Positions 25,646 through 36,664 of a stretch of 64,000 nucleotides of DNA are shown here, one piece after another. Numbering within the stretch: position 1 is the stretch's first letter; each line of letters begins with the position of its first letter. The position numbers and the translations under genes were made by a program. Below the pieces are notes generated by a model. The model searched no databases. It was given only the letters and a program-made list of their open reading frames with translations, and was not told the DNA's origin. Source of the stretch: Eremophila alpestris peregrina (lineage: Eukaryota > Chordata > Aves > Passeriformes > Alaudidae); contig WMCF01000110.1 of NCBI GenBank assembly GCA_009792885.1, positions 124,001 through 188,000 on the forward strand, written 5' to 3'.

Positions 25646-25852
25646 CTGATAAAGGTGCTGCCACTACTGTTGCTGATAAGTGCTACTGCTTCTGCTTGGG
25701 ACTTAGAGATGATATTAGGGGCTTTCTGCACACTGGCTCGGACTGTAACGATTCTACTTTGATGAGGCTGATTTAGGATGCAATAAAGGACTTCGCTTTT
25801 ACAACTACCCAGCTTCTATAGTCTTCAATGAAGAGACACCAAAATCTCTGCA
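25148..25852 (+). mobile_element. LTR of family A, left copy
   Basis: Colinear with the bounded solo LTR at 54061-54742: the ACAGGCCCAGGAGTC start block, GAGGACTGAATTAGAACCTTC, the TTTGCAAAGATAGTTAAGTTC block, the GCTGCT/ACTGCT trinucleotide region, GCAATAAAGGACTT (poly(A) signal) and the ACAACTACCCAGCTTCT end. The 5' start is taken by alignment as TGCTAGAAAC, the end as CTCTGCA. The flanks (TCTGTA and ATATTA) are not a target duplication, and no polypurine tract precedes it. Its first about 500 bp belong to the inverted-repeat arm; the rest is specific to this copy. Confidence 0.75.
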
Positions 25853-26810
25853 ATATTAACTCATTCTTGTTTTGATTGCTTAATATTCTGTTGCTTTGGG
25901 AAAGAAATGTTTGTGTTAATTTGAAAAAGTTTAGTTCTGTTCTGATTTTCATGTTGCATAGAAGATACAATGTGCTGTCATAATTTAAAAGGTTAATTCA
26001 GTCCCTTGAATTTCTTTTTCAGATATTTTGAGAGGGTTAACACAGAGGAAAGCCAATTGCCAAAGCCTCTATGTATTTTAAGAAACATTTCAACCTTTTC
26101 AGATTCCCATTCAATAAACATAAAAATAGCATTATAGTCTTACCCTGATATAAGCTGTTTCCACAACTTTGTTTTCAAATAGGTTCTGATCCACTGTAGG
26201 CTCTCGGTGGTGAAAACCACACACTCAATTTGACTCACAGTTAGAGGGGGTGTGTTGCACAATTGCTAATGCCCTCCGAATGTGTAATTATGTTTTTTAG
26301 TTCTGTTGGGTTTTGGAGTTTTTTCCATTAGAGATCAGTGTCTCTTATTCAGAGTAGTCAAACTGCTTGGTAGTATGCCATGATATTTCTCCCCACATGT
26401 CATATTGGCTGGCATTTACATAGAAACAAAAGAAGAGATGGTTATAAGAGCAGAGATCTAAATAATCCTAAATATTGCCTGGAAGAAAAATTATACAAAT
26501 GCTCCATATGAACTACCATATTGCAGTCTTTTCTTTAAAAAACTGAATTCTTTGAGTGTAAGTACCTATTAAAAAAAAGGGAAAAAAAAAACACCCCACA
26601 AGTTTATGTGAAAACATTTAAATCCTGTGCAGTGAAACATGGCACTAAAGTTTATTGAAATGTTCCTCTAAGGGCAGGCTAGATTCCCTGAAACCAGTCT
26701 TTAAAATGATAGTTATTTGAATAGCTGTGAGATGACGAAGTACATAAAAAGGAGGTAACTGAGGAGGATGGAGACTGGATAAAGTGCTTTAAATTTATAT
26801 GCTGCTATTA

Positions 26811-26840
26811 GAAGAAGAAGAAGAAGAAGAAGAAGAAGAA
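26811..26840. repeat. (GAA)10 microsatellite
   Basis: Ten uninterrupted GAA units. Confidence 0.95.
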
Positions 26841-28417
26841 AAATATATATCTTGAGTTACTAACATGAAGTTCATTTTCTGCTTTTGGCAGTTAATATTT
26901 AATTCTAATTTCATAAAAGGAACAATAGTTCATGTTTAATCACTGAAAGGTGGGAATACTTTTTTTAATTGAAAAGTGTTACTGCAATTATTTAATATAA
27001 ATGATAACAGATACTTGGAATTATGTTTTAAGCATTCTCACTCAGTCAGATTCACATTACACCAAAGGAAGAGTGTATCTGTTCTCTTTAGTTCTTGGCC
27101 ATAAATACTTTATGTGTATATGTCAATACATATTTACACACTTCATATATATACTTATACTTGGCTACACTTCAGTATAACTACTCCACTGAAGTAAAAA
27201 GAGCAAGACATGAAGTTTTCTTGTGTAGAAGGTGAATGGACTAAAAAATAGCAGAAACTGATATAAAAGTGTTTAAGATTTTTTTCTGCTTAACCTCTGG
27301 CATTTGTATGACAGAAACATATCCCACTCTGTTCATCAGTTGAGGAAACCATCACTAAATATATTATCTCATTTCCTTATTTGGGAATGCTCTTAAATCA
27401 GCTTTGTAATTCTCAGTAAAAACACAAAGTATTCTTGATGTTCTACATAGCTGTAATTTATCAGCTTTCATGCCATTAAACAAAGGCATTATTTTCCAGT
27501 AAAAACCTCAGTAACTTTTTTTAAATTATGCTTATCTTCCAGAAAAATGCCACTGTGTCTCACTGATGAGAGAATTAGTGTTCTTTATATTCGAAGTTTT
27601 CTCTCCCATTTAGTTTTAAAGGCAACTGCAAAGGTTTAACATTTGCACATTAAAGACCATAGTTTTTATGTGTTTGTCTGTATTTTATATTTACTACAGT
27701 ACTGGGTTATTGTCATCACTTAAGTGTTCCATTTGTCAGTAAAATCTAGTAGTATAGAAAAGGGAGAGATTTATTCAGGCATACACTTTTGAGTATAACT
27801 GTTCAATTGCTAATCTAACAATATGAGGATTTTTCTTTTTATTTTTGGGTTTGGTTTGATCTGTGTCATTGCTTTTTAAAGGCAAAGCAAAAAAGGAAGC
27901 AGAAAAGGAGGTCCTCTCTCCTCTCTTGAAGTTCTTTATCATGTGGATAACATTTACTTTTCTAAGTGTGCATAACCTTGAGTTTTGTTCTACAATTTTG
28001 AAATATTAGTTCCTACAAATAGTAATTCTAGTCACTGTGAGTGAAATATACCCAGCTTCTAACAATTGCAAAGGAAAACCTACTGCTTCCAGTGAAATAC
28101 AGGGAGAATCCAGTTGTCTGAGTGTTTTGGAAGATTAACCTGAAAAGGAAAGAGCTGTCAAAGGAATAAAAAATGCACAAGTGCTATAGCATTAAAGGAT
28201 GTTATACTTACTCTGTTTACAAGACCAACCCTATAATTTCTTGTATTTTGAGCTATGTATTTATAAGTAATCATTACAAACTTTGCTTTATTTCAAATGT
28301 TACCAGCAGATTTTACAATCTGAGCAAAATACCAAAATATAGTTTTTATTTATAAAATCCCAGAAGAGGTAGGGAAGAAAATGTGTAATGTGTTTAATAA
28401 TACCAACCTCATCTCAT

Positions 28418-28433
28418 ACACACACACACACAC
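28418..28433. repeat. (AC)8 microsatellite
   Basis: Short uninterrupted AC dinucleotide run. Confidence 0.85.
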
Positions 28434-28870
28434 CCTCCTGCCCAAAAAAAATTAAAAGTTTGGACCATTACTCCAAATTCTGCCATTTTATAATTTTATT
28501 ACTCTTGGGTGCTTACTTTACCAACCTCACTGACAGTTACCTTCTAGTCCAGCAGGACCTCTACAGTTTAGTGCAGAGCTGCTTTCCACCTGGGTGGTCC
28601 CAGTATATACTGGTGCCTGGCATTGTTGTTCCCAGCTTCAGGATCTTGCATTTCTTGAACTACACAATCTTTATGTCAACCCATTTCTCCATCCCTCTGG
28701 ATGACAGCACAACTCTCTGTCCTATCACCCACTCCTCCTAGTATCTGTCTGTCCTCGCTGGGTCATATCAGCAGCAAATTGAGGGTGCACTTTCCACCAC
28801 CATCCAGAGGATTTGCAAAGATTTTAACTCATGTGATTTGAGGTGGGCAAGCACTGAACTAGTGAGTTAC

Positions 28871-29708
28871 TGTTGGGGGGTTAGATTTGTTTGGGGTTTT
28901 TTTCCCTCTGCAATTTTTTCCCTTGTTGCTAGGACACTAAGGATCGAGTACTTGTCAGTACTTAACCAAAGACAAAAGAGGCCAGGGAAGAGAAGGCAGA
29001 ACCTGGCTACAACTGTTTTTTTCTTTTGTCTCTGGGAGGTTTCCCTGGGAGGGGAAAGGAAACGTGAGATTTGGGACAGCAAAGGGAAGGGGCTGGTGGG
29101 GCGGACACTCCCGTCCTTGGCGCTTGGAGGAGAGGACACCCAGGCTGTTCGCTTGCTGCGGGAGGAGTTTCACTGTCACCCCCAACCCCAGTCCAGGGAA
29201 ACCTACCACCGGGCTCGTGCCCAGGAATTCTGAGCTCCCCTCCTGCCCTATTGGAGCGGGCCCGGCCCTGTCCCGCCGCCGACATTTCTCCTGCCCTGCT
29301 TGGAGGCTTTTGGCTACACTGACCTCACACCCCTGTTCTGCCGGGACATCTCTGCTGCTCCAGCCACCACTGCGGAACTGCCCATCCACCTCATCACCAG
29401 CCCGGGATCTCCCTCTGTTACAGTTTAGTGCCTCAGAGCTACCGGGATCAGACTGCCCCGGGGCTTTTGTGGATCACAGGCCCTGGAGGTTCTTGGTTTT
29501 GTCTTATTATTAATGCTGTAGCTATTTGTTATATATATATTCATATGTATTAGTAAAAAAACTATTATTCCTATTCTCACATCTTTTTGCCTGAAAGCCC
29601 CTTAATTTCAAATTTATAATAATTTGGAGGGAGGGGATTTGCGTTCTCCATTGCAATGGGAGGGCTCCGGTTTTTCCCTAGCAGACACCTGCCTTTCAAA
29701 CCAAGACA
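28871..29708 (+). mobile_element. Solo LTR, ERVL-like, family B, 838 bp, perfect 5-bp target duplication
   Basis: Starts TGTTGGGGGGTTAG and ends CCAAGACA, flanked by GTTAC on both sides (28866-28870 and 29709-29713). A 5-bp duplication fits ERVL-type integration. Colinear over its whole length with 41450-42332. The centre is GC-rich with many CpGs (29090-29470); the 3' part carries CCTGAAAGCCCCTTAATTTC and a TTATAATAATT block shared with the other copy. The 131-149-codon frames overlapping it are products of its GC content, not genes. Confidence 0.9.
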
Positions 29709-29713
29709 GTTAC

Positions 29714-30562
29714 TTACCTCTTCTTAAAAGAAGTCAGGCATAACAACACAGTCACACAAGAATAATAATAAATTGCTGGTTTGACGTTTGTGTACAAAAT
29801 CGTTGATGTACAAATTTTACAAATGTTTTGCATTTTACAAATCTTTGATGTAGAAACCTGTATAATAATGTTACCTTACTATGGTTTTCCTTCATAGTCC
29901 AGTGACAGAGAGTGAAAGCCTGATCTTTTTTCTGCAGGTCAATTTGCGAGAGAGAATTCAGCAAGTCCTTCATCTAATTCGAAACTGTGAGCTTAAACAT
30001 TTGAAACCCACCAGGCTAGAGATTCAGCTAGACAAGGTAAACTCTGTCCCATAGCTGCATCCATGGATCTTGGTGTTGTCTAAGCAAATGGTTAGGGGGA
30101 AGAATTATCACTCATCAGAAGAGTCTGGCACTTCTTTAAAGCCAGAACTTTCTAACTTTGAGGGCCAGTGCCAAACAAACAAGGGAAGATACAATTTCTT
30201 TGTTGCAGGAGAACTAAGATTAGATTAAGAGTTTTTTCTCCCACTCCTGTAATGGCAATATTGAGAAATGTGTTAAGTACTTTGTGCCTATGCTCTGGCA
30301 ACCATAGGTGATTTCATTAGAGCCCTGAGTATAAGTATGGTGAAGTGAGATGATATCTTTCCCCCCCACCCCCTCACAGAAATAACCACTTCCTTTTTAA
30401 AAGAATTTCAGAGTATCTGAGTCATTCAGGGTCTGTCTCAGAGTGCTATTTTCACCATGTTGGTGTTTTTGCAGTTTGCCTAACATGTGAGTTATCTACA
30501 CTAGCTTTTCTTCAGTTTCAGATCCATGCCCTTGTCATCTCAGGAGGAAAATTTTGAAACTA
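29714..30562. other. Intergenic, no gene recognised
   Basis: Short unique stretch between an LTR and a CR1 fragment. A C-rich run lies at 30361-30373. Nothing else stands out. Confidence 0.5.
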
Positions 30563-31050
30563 AATACCATAAGATCACAGAACAGCTAGTGTTGGAAGGG
30601 ATCTCTGCAGATCCAAACCCCCCTGCCAAAGCAAGGTCATGGTGGGTTTTGAATATCTCCAGACAGAGACTCTACAACTTTATTGGGCAGCTTGTCCCAG
30701 TGCTCTGCCACCCCACTGTAAAAAAGTTCTTCCTTATGTTGAGATGAGACTTCTTGTGTTTTATTTTATAGCCATTATTCCTCATCCTGTTGCTGGGCAC
30801 CACTGCAAAAAGTCTGGCACCTTCTCTTGGCACCTGACTTCAAGATGTTTATATGCATCTAACAAGATTCCCTCTCAGTCTTCCTTCTTTAGACTAAATA
30901 GGCTCAGCTCCTACAGTCTCTTCCCATGAGAGATGCTCCAGACCCCTCATCATCTTTTGTGGCCCATCTGCAATAATTCCTTGTCTTTCTTGTACTGTGG
31001 AGATCAGAAGTGGACATAGTAGTCAGGATGTGACCTCACTCAATATAATA
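30563..31050 (-). mobile_element. CR1 3' fragment
   Basis: Minus-strand CR1: AGATCACAGAAC...GTTGGAAGGGATCTCTG terminus, then CCCCCCTGCCAAAGCAAGG, the CAGCTTGTCCCAGTGCTCTG block, AAAAAAGTTCTTCCTTATGTTGAGATG, and the tail region around GCTCAGCTCCTACAGTCTCTTCC. Non-coding relic. Confidence 0.88.
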
Positions 31051-33375
31051 TATTATGAATTATTGTAGATACTTGTTCTCTTCTCTCCCCCCCCTCACCC
31101 CCCAGTATTGTAATCTGACTTTCTCACCAGTAATTTATGAGGAGAAGGCTGTTCCCTATAGCAGGAGTAAAGGTAATCTTAAATAATCCAAGAAACCTGT
31201 TGAGCAAATCAGCTAGCATAATTTCATTTTAAATAGATTTAATTAGCACTATTAGTTTAACTTCTTTACTACTGACATCATCATCATAATCTCATCATCA
31301 TTATTAACTATATAATAAATTATCAAAAATAATAGTAACAATAATAATAGAAACAAAAAATTACATGTGCCATAGTAATACAAAACTCTTTTTAATTTCC
31401 TTCAGTAACCTTTCTCTCCTTTCTCTTACTGTTTGTTCAGTGTCTTTGCTATCTTTTTTATATCAAAAGCCCAAAACAATTAAACAAACAAGTAGTTCAG
31501 CCTTTGAATCTTCTCTCTGTATTATTTCCTGCACAACCTTCCATTTAGACATATAACTTCCTCTTCTAGGAAAGTGTTTTGCACTTTCTTACCTACCTTA
31601 GCTGCTTAAGATCTGATCCTTATCTTTTACTTAAACATTTGCCCATCTACCAGTCAAAAGGTGCTAGTCTCCTTTCTCTTTGTTATTTCAGTTTGAGTTA
31701 TTTTGTTATTTCAGTATATTGCCATACTTTCTGTGCAAGGTAACATTGCAAGAGAATATTTTTGAAAGCATAACTCCCCATTAGTTATAGTATAACCTTA
31801 AATTTTTTAGCCTAAAGGTATAAGAAGCATGAGTAGGGAATCACTGCCATTCAAGTGCATATCCCATGACCGTGCACTCATTTTAGGACAGATTCAGGAC
31901 AGGTAAACTGTAGCTAAACCTAGAAACTTGAGTCAGGACCTGGAAATGTAATAGAGCTCTGAAGGCAGCAGAAGGTGGTGCAGTGCATTACAGAGTGAAA
32001 GGGTAATTACACTGTGAAACAAACATGTGAGAGCTCCATAAGTAAATTATTCTCCAGATAGTACTGTATGCCTTTACATAAGTTGCTAAACTTAGGCATA
32101 ATACTTCTGCTGAAAATCCGTGGAACCAGTTTCCAGAGGGTATATGTTACTCAAAACAAATTCCAGGAGCAATCCCAATGAGTTATATAGAGCAGCTCAT
32201 TTCTTTTTGAAGCCGAATGTGACACATTGGGCTCTGTTCACTTCACTTGTGCTTTTACATACAACCCTCAAATGTAGAAGCAGAATACCAAAAGAAAAAG
32301 CACAAAGAGCTGATACAGCTGGTGCACAATGAAAACATATTTCAAATTCATGGCATTCAGAGAGATGAAAAAACCCATCTTACTCAGAATTGGATTATAC
32401 TGAGTAAAAAATAATCCTAGTAATAGCTCCCTGAAATTATTAGAGTATTTTTCTTTTTTCCCCTTTTTTCTTTCTTTCTTTCTTTTTTTTTTTGAGCTGA
32501 AGGAATATTATTGTTTTTATATTTTAGTAAATATCAAATTAGTGTCTATGGTCCACTGTAAAGTCTGAAATTTTTTATAAGTGTAAGTTATGGTACTCAC
32601 ACATAACCTTTCCAATGAATCTACCTTAATAATGGGACCAAATATAACACATAAACTAAAAAATTAATTTAATTGTTCGCCTCCTTGCCACTGTCAGGTC
32701 AAGATCTATAAGACTAATATGCACCTGGTTGTATTTATATATTTATTTTTAATTGTCTATTATCTAAGATTTTTTTGTTACAGCCTGAAGCCTGTAGAAC
32801 TTGTTCTCCATTTATTTATGGTTTCTGAAACAGAAAATATAAGGAAGAACAAAGAAATAATTTCTTCCTGCCACTTGTGCTGAAATGAAGTTAGATTACC
32901 CTTGTTCTTTGTATTCAATATTCTGGAAGTACTGTTCTTTTTTTTGTATTTCATTATTCCAGGGCTATATGTGGCACCTGTTCCCCCTTTTTCTCTCATA
33001 TAATTCAGCAATGCTGAAAGAAAGTTTTGCTGCTTTTATTCAAATCCTAGTGAGCTGGACAGCTGTCAGTTTCCATCAGATGCCTTCAGCTCTAATTACT
33101 CTCAGCTCATTTGAGCTTCAGTTCAGCTATGTCATAGGGAACAAAAATATTTTATGAACAAACCTTTAAGCTTTTATTAATACATGACATCTGTAATCAT
33201 TAGCATGTCCTGGGCTATTGCTTGTGTGTTTTGAGTGCATAGTTAAAAACTTTAAAGCTGTGGACATACCTTTTTTTCATCTATGTCCACAGGCTGTGTG
33301 AAAAAGGTACATTAACTGGTGTTTTCACTTTCTCCATTTTACAGATTCAGTATTTTGCATCAGTAGTGTATTGAA
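31051..33375. other. Intergenic, no gene recognised
   Basis: AT-rich DNA with CCCC-rich and ATA-rich simple stretches near 31085 and 31310-31345, and the T-rich tract at 32454. No gene recognised. Confidence 0.5.
32454..32494. repeat. T-rich (CTTT)n tract
   Basis: TTTTCCCCTTTTTT followed by four CTTT units and a T run. Confidence 0.8.
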
Positions 33376-33452
33376 TTATACTGGAAGTGTTCAAGACCCA
33401 TTGGATGAGGTTTGGAGCAACCTGGTCTAGTGGAAGAGGTCCTTGCCCTGTC
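33376..33452 (+). mobile_element. Short CR1 fragment
   Basis: GGAAGTGTTCAAGACCCATTGGATGAGG followed by TTTGGAGCAACCTGGTCTAGTGGAAGAGGTCC is the segment just before the CR1 3' end (compare 47690-47750). Truncated on both sides. Confidence 0.75.
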
Positions 33453-33649
33453 ATAAATAGCTACATCTAAATAAGATAAGTCCAGCTCCCTGTGTGTGTG
33501 TATGCATACAAGCATATCTACAGCTATGGTGAGCACAGCTATATCTAACTGACCTTGAAGGGAAGTCCTTTTGTTTGAATCTTAGAATCTATGTTAGCAT
33601 CTTTATCACCTTATCTGACAGACCCCACATAAAATCATTTATCTGGGAT

Positions 33650-33762
33650 GGGTTAGGGTTAGGGTTCCCATTAGGGTTAAGGTTACGGTTAGGATAAGGG
33701 TTAGGGTTAGGGTTAGCGTTAGGGTTAGGGTTAGGGTAGGGTTAGGGTTAGGGTTAGGTTAG
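33650..33762 (+). repeat. Interstitial telomeric sequence, (TTAGGG)n
   Basis: About 113 bp of GGGTTA repeats in one orientation, with some perfect runs and variants such as AAGGTTACGGTTAGGATA, TTAGCG and TTAGGT. It sits in internal AT-rich DNA between a plus CR1 fragment ending at 33452 and a minus CR1 fragment starting just after it, so it is an interstitial tract, not a chromosome end. Confidence 0.97.
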
Positions 33763-33769
33763 CAAGGGT

Positions 33770-34060
33770 CCTTTCATATCAGCCTGTTCCACTCATCTGC
33801 CACTGGAGACCTTCCACTAGACTATTTTGTTCCAAGCCCTGTTCAATCTGGTCTTGAATACTTCAGAAGATTGGTCATCTATAACTTTTCTTGGCAATCT
33901 GTTCTGGGGCCTCAGCACTCTTACTGGGAAGAACTTTTCCCTCATATTTTATCTAAACTTACCCTTTGTCAGTTTAATGCAGACTTCAAGCTAGCATGTT
34001 ATTCAGTTTCTGATTTTCCATACAGCAACCACTTCTGACAGTCATCACTGAACGATAATC
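33770..34060 (-). mobile_element. Old CR1 fragment
   Basis: Diverged minus-strand CR1: TTGTTCCAAGCCCTGTTCAATCTGG, CTTGAATACTTCAGAAGA, a GGCAATCTGTTCTGGGGCC block, GAAGAACTTTTCCCTCATATTTTATCTAAACTTACCC. Right boundary uncertain. Confidence 0.75.
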
Positions 34061-34488
34061 TCTGTCCTCACCTACCTTTCAAGGCATTCCTTGAGACCAC
34101 ATATGCTGTCAATCTCCTTTTATTTATGCCTTTTACCAGTTTTCGAAAAGATTCATTAATTTCTTTCTAATACTTCTTCCTATTCATACGGGATTGTCTG
34201 TGAACAATAGCATTTTTAAGCATGAGCTTGTTATGATCCACCCATCTGTCACTTAGAAATTAAGAAGAACTTATAAGTTCAGGTGGTACTAGAGCAATGC
34301 AGTAATGTATGATCAGATTCTTTTCTTAAGGAAATATCTGAAGACCAAAGCAATATGTGCCTGATTTCACCTGTCTTTATGATGAGAATTAGCCAACTGC
34401 TCTGTACTATTCATGATTTCTTTCAAAACGGAAATAATTCTTTTTTAGTTTCCAGCTAGGGGAAAAAGTGTAATGCATAGTAGTGCTA

Positions 34489-34494
34489 TGTGAC
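34489..34494 (+). repeat. Target-site duplication (left) of the 3.0-kb provirus
   Basis: TGTGAC, identical to 37495-37500 beyond the 3' LTR. A 6-bp duplication fits ERVK-like integrases. Confidence 0.95.
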
Positions 34495-34883
34495 TGTGGC
34501 GGGCCGCTTCCGCCCCAAGCTGTGGCGGAAGTGGGGTTCAGCTCCTGCTCCTCCTGCAATTGGAGCCTGAGCTAAACTCCGCCCTGGATGTACCCTATAA
34601 ATCCTGTCACCCCATGCTTGTTACCGGTTCTTGGCCGGCAGCATCTGGGAGAGCATGGTGCCTTTTATTTTAATAAAGACCTAGATGACCCTGGACAAGA
34701 ACCTGTCTCGATTTCTCATTCCACGCTGACTGAAACAAGTGAGTCGTTCGTGGCCGCTCAGAGCCGGGGATTCCCCAGCACCGCAGCGCCTGCCAGCGAG
34801 GCAGGGAGCGGCGGGCTCCGTGCTGCCCACGTGGCGAAGCTGGCTGCCGAGATGAGCAGCCGGGGCCGGCGCGGGCGGCTACA
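34495..34883 (+). mobile_element. 5' LTR of the provirus
   Basis: TG...CA ends. The U3 starts with a GC-rich hairpin (CTTCCGCC at 34507-34514 against GGCGGAAG at 34524-34531). TATA box TATAAAT at 34596-34602. Polyadenylation signal AATAAA at about 34671, leaving roughly 210 bp of R/U5 rich in CpG. The frame 34588-35118 runs through it but is not a gene. Confidence 0.92.
34596..34602 (+). promoter_or_regulatory. TATA box of the 5' LTR
   Basis: TATAAAT about 75 bp before the AATAAA signal. The 3' LTR has TGTAAAT at the same place (37206-37212), so only the 5' copy keeps the usual box. Confidence 0.65.
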
Positions 34884-34885
34884 AA

Positions 34886-34903
34886 TGGTGGAGAATGTGG
34901 GCA
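34886..34903 (+). promoter_or_regulatory. Primer-binding site, matches tRNA-Ala
   Basis: TGGTGGAGAATGTGGGCA begins two bases after the LTR end. It is the complement of the 3' end of a vertebrate tRNA-Ala ending ...GCCCACATTCTCCA plus CCA, as I recall that tRNA; the match is 18 of 18. Reverse transcription would start here. Confidence 0.75.
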
Positions 34904-35210
34904 CAGCTCTGAGGTCCCAGGCGGAGGGGAGAAGGCACGAACACTCACCACTCCTGACCAGCAAAGGCAGCAAGGAGAAGAGCCGAGCTTTCGAGGCGGT
35001 GGAGAACAGCTCCCCAGTCAGCGTCCCGCAAGCCCCAGAGAGAAAGCACCGTCGAACCCTGAGGATTCAGGTAAACGAGGACCCGGGTCCCACTCCGTTC
35101 AGCCCCAGGCCAGGCTGACGGGAAACCCCCCACGAATGGAGGGGAAAAAAGTGCTTGCGGGGAGAAGGTCTTTCCCAAAACGCAGAGGCGGAACTGAGAA
35201 GGACCAGGCT

Positions 35211-35795
35211 ATGGGATTATCACTCACCATTAGCCCTCGAGACGTTTTTAAGTTTCTTTTAATTTCATATGGGAAGGAGCTTTCTAAAAAAGACCTGATA
35301 ATGACCATCCGACGGATTTGCAGTACCTTCCCCAACGTGTCTACTGACTCTGACTTAGTCTGGGCGGGTTTGACTGTTTGGGGAATTGCTGCAGCACCAC
35401 GTGTGAGATCTGCTCTCCATGCCATCAGGGAGGAAGCTTTCCAGCGTCACGCACCATGCCGAGATCTCCTGCCGTCGGACAACCTTCCTGTAAACCCCTC
35501 TCTGGCTTCTGTGAAGCTCCCCTTAAGTTGTTCCCCTCAGACTTCCCCAAACCCTCCTCAGTCCCCGGTCCGGGAGAGCATTGGCCGCGCTGTTTCGGAC
35601 CCCCCTGCCCAACATGGCTATGGCCAAGCCGGTTGGAAAAAGCTCTCCCTCTCTGCACCCTTTGTCCCGTTCCCTGATCCACCCCCGGTTCCTGCTGCTC
35701 CGAAGGCGGAACTGGGGGCCTCCTCCAGGCTGGCGACCTCTCGTGCGCTCCCCACGAGGTGGCGGCGCCCTCCCCTTCCCCACCTTCCCCACTAA
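35211..35795 (+). CDS. Gag-like (matrix plus proline-rich) partial ORF of the provirus
   Basis: 194 codons from an ATG that gives MGLSLT, where glycine 2 could be an N-myristoylation site as in many retroviral matrix proteins. Residues about 1-65 look like a small helical matrix domain (KFLLISYGKELSKKDL, then TIRRICSTFP, then DLVWAGLTVWG). From about residue 90 it becomes proline- and serine-rich (PNPPQSP; PFPDPPPVPAAPK). It stops before any capsid or zinc-knuckle region. The frame is open upstream to 35136, but the MG start is the likelier one. It lies about 330 bp after the 5' LTR with no other gene. The Gag assignment rests on position, MG start and composition, not on a database match. 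Confidence 0.55.
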   Translation: MGLSLTISPRDVFKFLLISYGKELSKKDLIMTIRRICSTFPNVSTDSDLVWAGLTVWGIAAAPRVRSALHAIREEAFQRHAPCRDLLPSDNLPVNPSLASVKLPLSCSPQTSPNPPQSPVRESIGRAVSDPPAQHGYGQAGWKKLSLSAPFVPFPDPPPVPAAPKAELGASSRLATSRALPTRWRRPPLPHLPH

Positions 35796-36520
35796 CCGCA
35801 GTTACATAAACCACAGCCTTAAGCAGAAAGTCGCTGGCAGCTGCAGCCAGCATTAGGAATCCTAGCCCTCTCCCCTTCACCCCGCGCTTCCCTGCACGAG
35901 GGAGTTGGTGGGCGTGTCCCGCAGGAGCGCGCCAGGCTAATCCCGGGCGGCTTTGACTCCCTTCCCCCATTTCCCTAGTGCAGGAAAAGTTGGCAGGTGC
36001 ATTCCGCCAGAGTGCTCCGGTTGCTACCGACTTCCGGGCGTCTCCTGACCCTTCTTCTACCCTGTCTCCCTGCCTGAGAGATGGCCTGTGAGTGTACCCC
36101 GCGAGTAAGCGCTGGGTTGCTAACAACTCCCAGACACCCCAGACCCTCTTTCTACCCTTGTTTGGGTGGTTTCTCCAAAGCCCCCAAACCCTCTCCCAAA
36201 CCCTTTTCCCCAAACCCCTTCTTCCCTATGCCCTCATGCCTGAGTCCCCTCCCTTTCCCAAAGATATTACCTGCACCAGCATCTAAAATCAGCAGCCTAT
36301 TGTGCTTGTGCAAGTTTTCCATACTCCATCACCTTGATAAAAATGTGCTAATTGCATTCACAGAGATTTAAGTTTTGAACTTATTGTTTTAAGTAAAGGT
36401 GTTTTGATTGTATTTACAGAGCTTTAAGGCTTCATTGCTATACTGTATTTGATTTGAAAAAGTCTTGCTTTATTGTTTTAAGTACCTTCTTTTGATTATT
36501 ATGTATTATTGTTTGTTAAT
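35796..36520 (+). pseudogene. Provirus internal region, C-rich remnant after the Gag-like ORF
   Basis: Sequence stays CpG- and proline-codon-rich to about 36260 (CCCAAACCC repeats at 36184-36220), as if it were an out-of-frame continuation of gag, then turns AT-rich. No conserved capsid, nucleocapsid or pol motif is visible. Confidence 0.4.
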
Positions 36521-36522
36521 TT

Positions 36523-36664
36523 AATTTTGTAATTCAGAAGTCTAATTTTCCATTTTGTTATACTAATTTGAATTTTGTAATTTAGAAACATCTTTTTCAT
36601 TTTATTATATTGATCTAAATTTTGTAATTTGTAAACATCATTTTTCATTTTATTACATTTCAGT
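36523..36664 (+). repeat. Three 47-48 bp tandem repeats inside the provirus
   Basis: Units start at about 36523, 36571 and 36618, each opening with AATTTTGTAATT and continuing AGAA(G/C)...TTTTTCATTTT(A/G)TTA. The copies are imperfect, so the array is older than this insertion or was inherited by the element. Confidence 0.75.

Larger units (their letters stand above)
25853..28865. other. Intergenic with microsatellites, no gene recognised
   Basis: AT-rich DNA. Contains the (GAA)n at 26811 and a (CA)n at 28418. No domain-bearing open frame. Confidence 0.5.

Noticed and set aside
28838..29513. Frames of 131-149 codons around 29 kb, and the 143-codon frame at 41531-41962
   Set aside because: They lie within ERVL-like LTRs and are not shared in frame between the two related copies.
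33650..33762. Chromosome end
   Set aside because: The telomeric repeats are short, degenerate and flanked on both sides by ordinary genomic sequence.
35425..36213. 262-codon minus-strand frame in the provirus
   Set aside because: Antisense shadow of a CpG- and proline-codon-rich region; the retroviral signals (primer site, polypurine tract, LTR order) all point to the plus strand.
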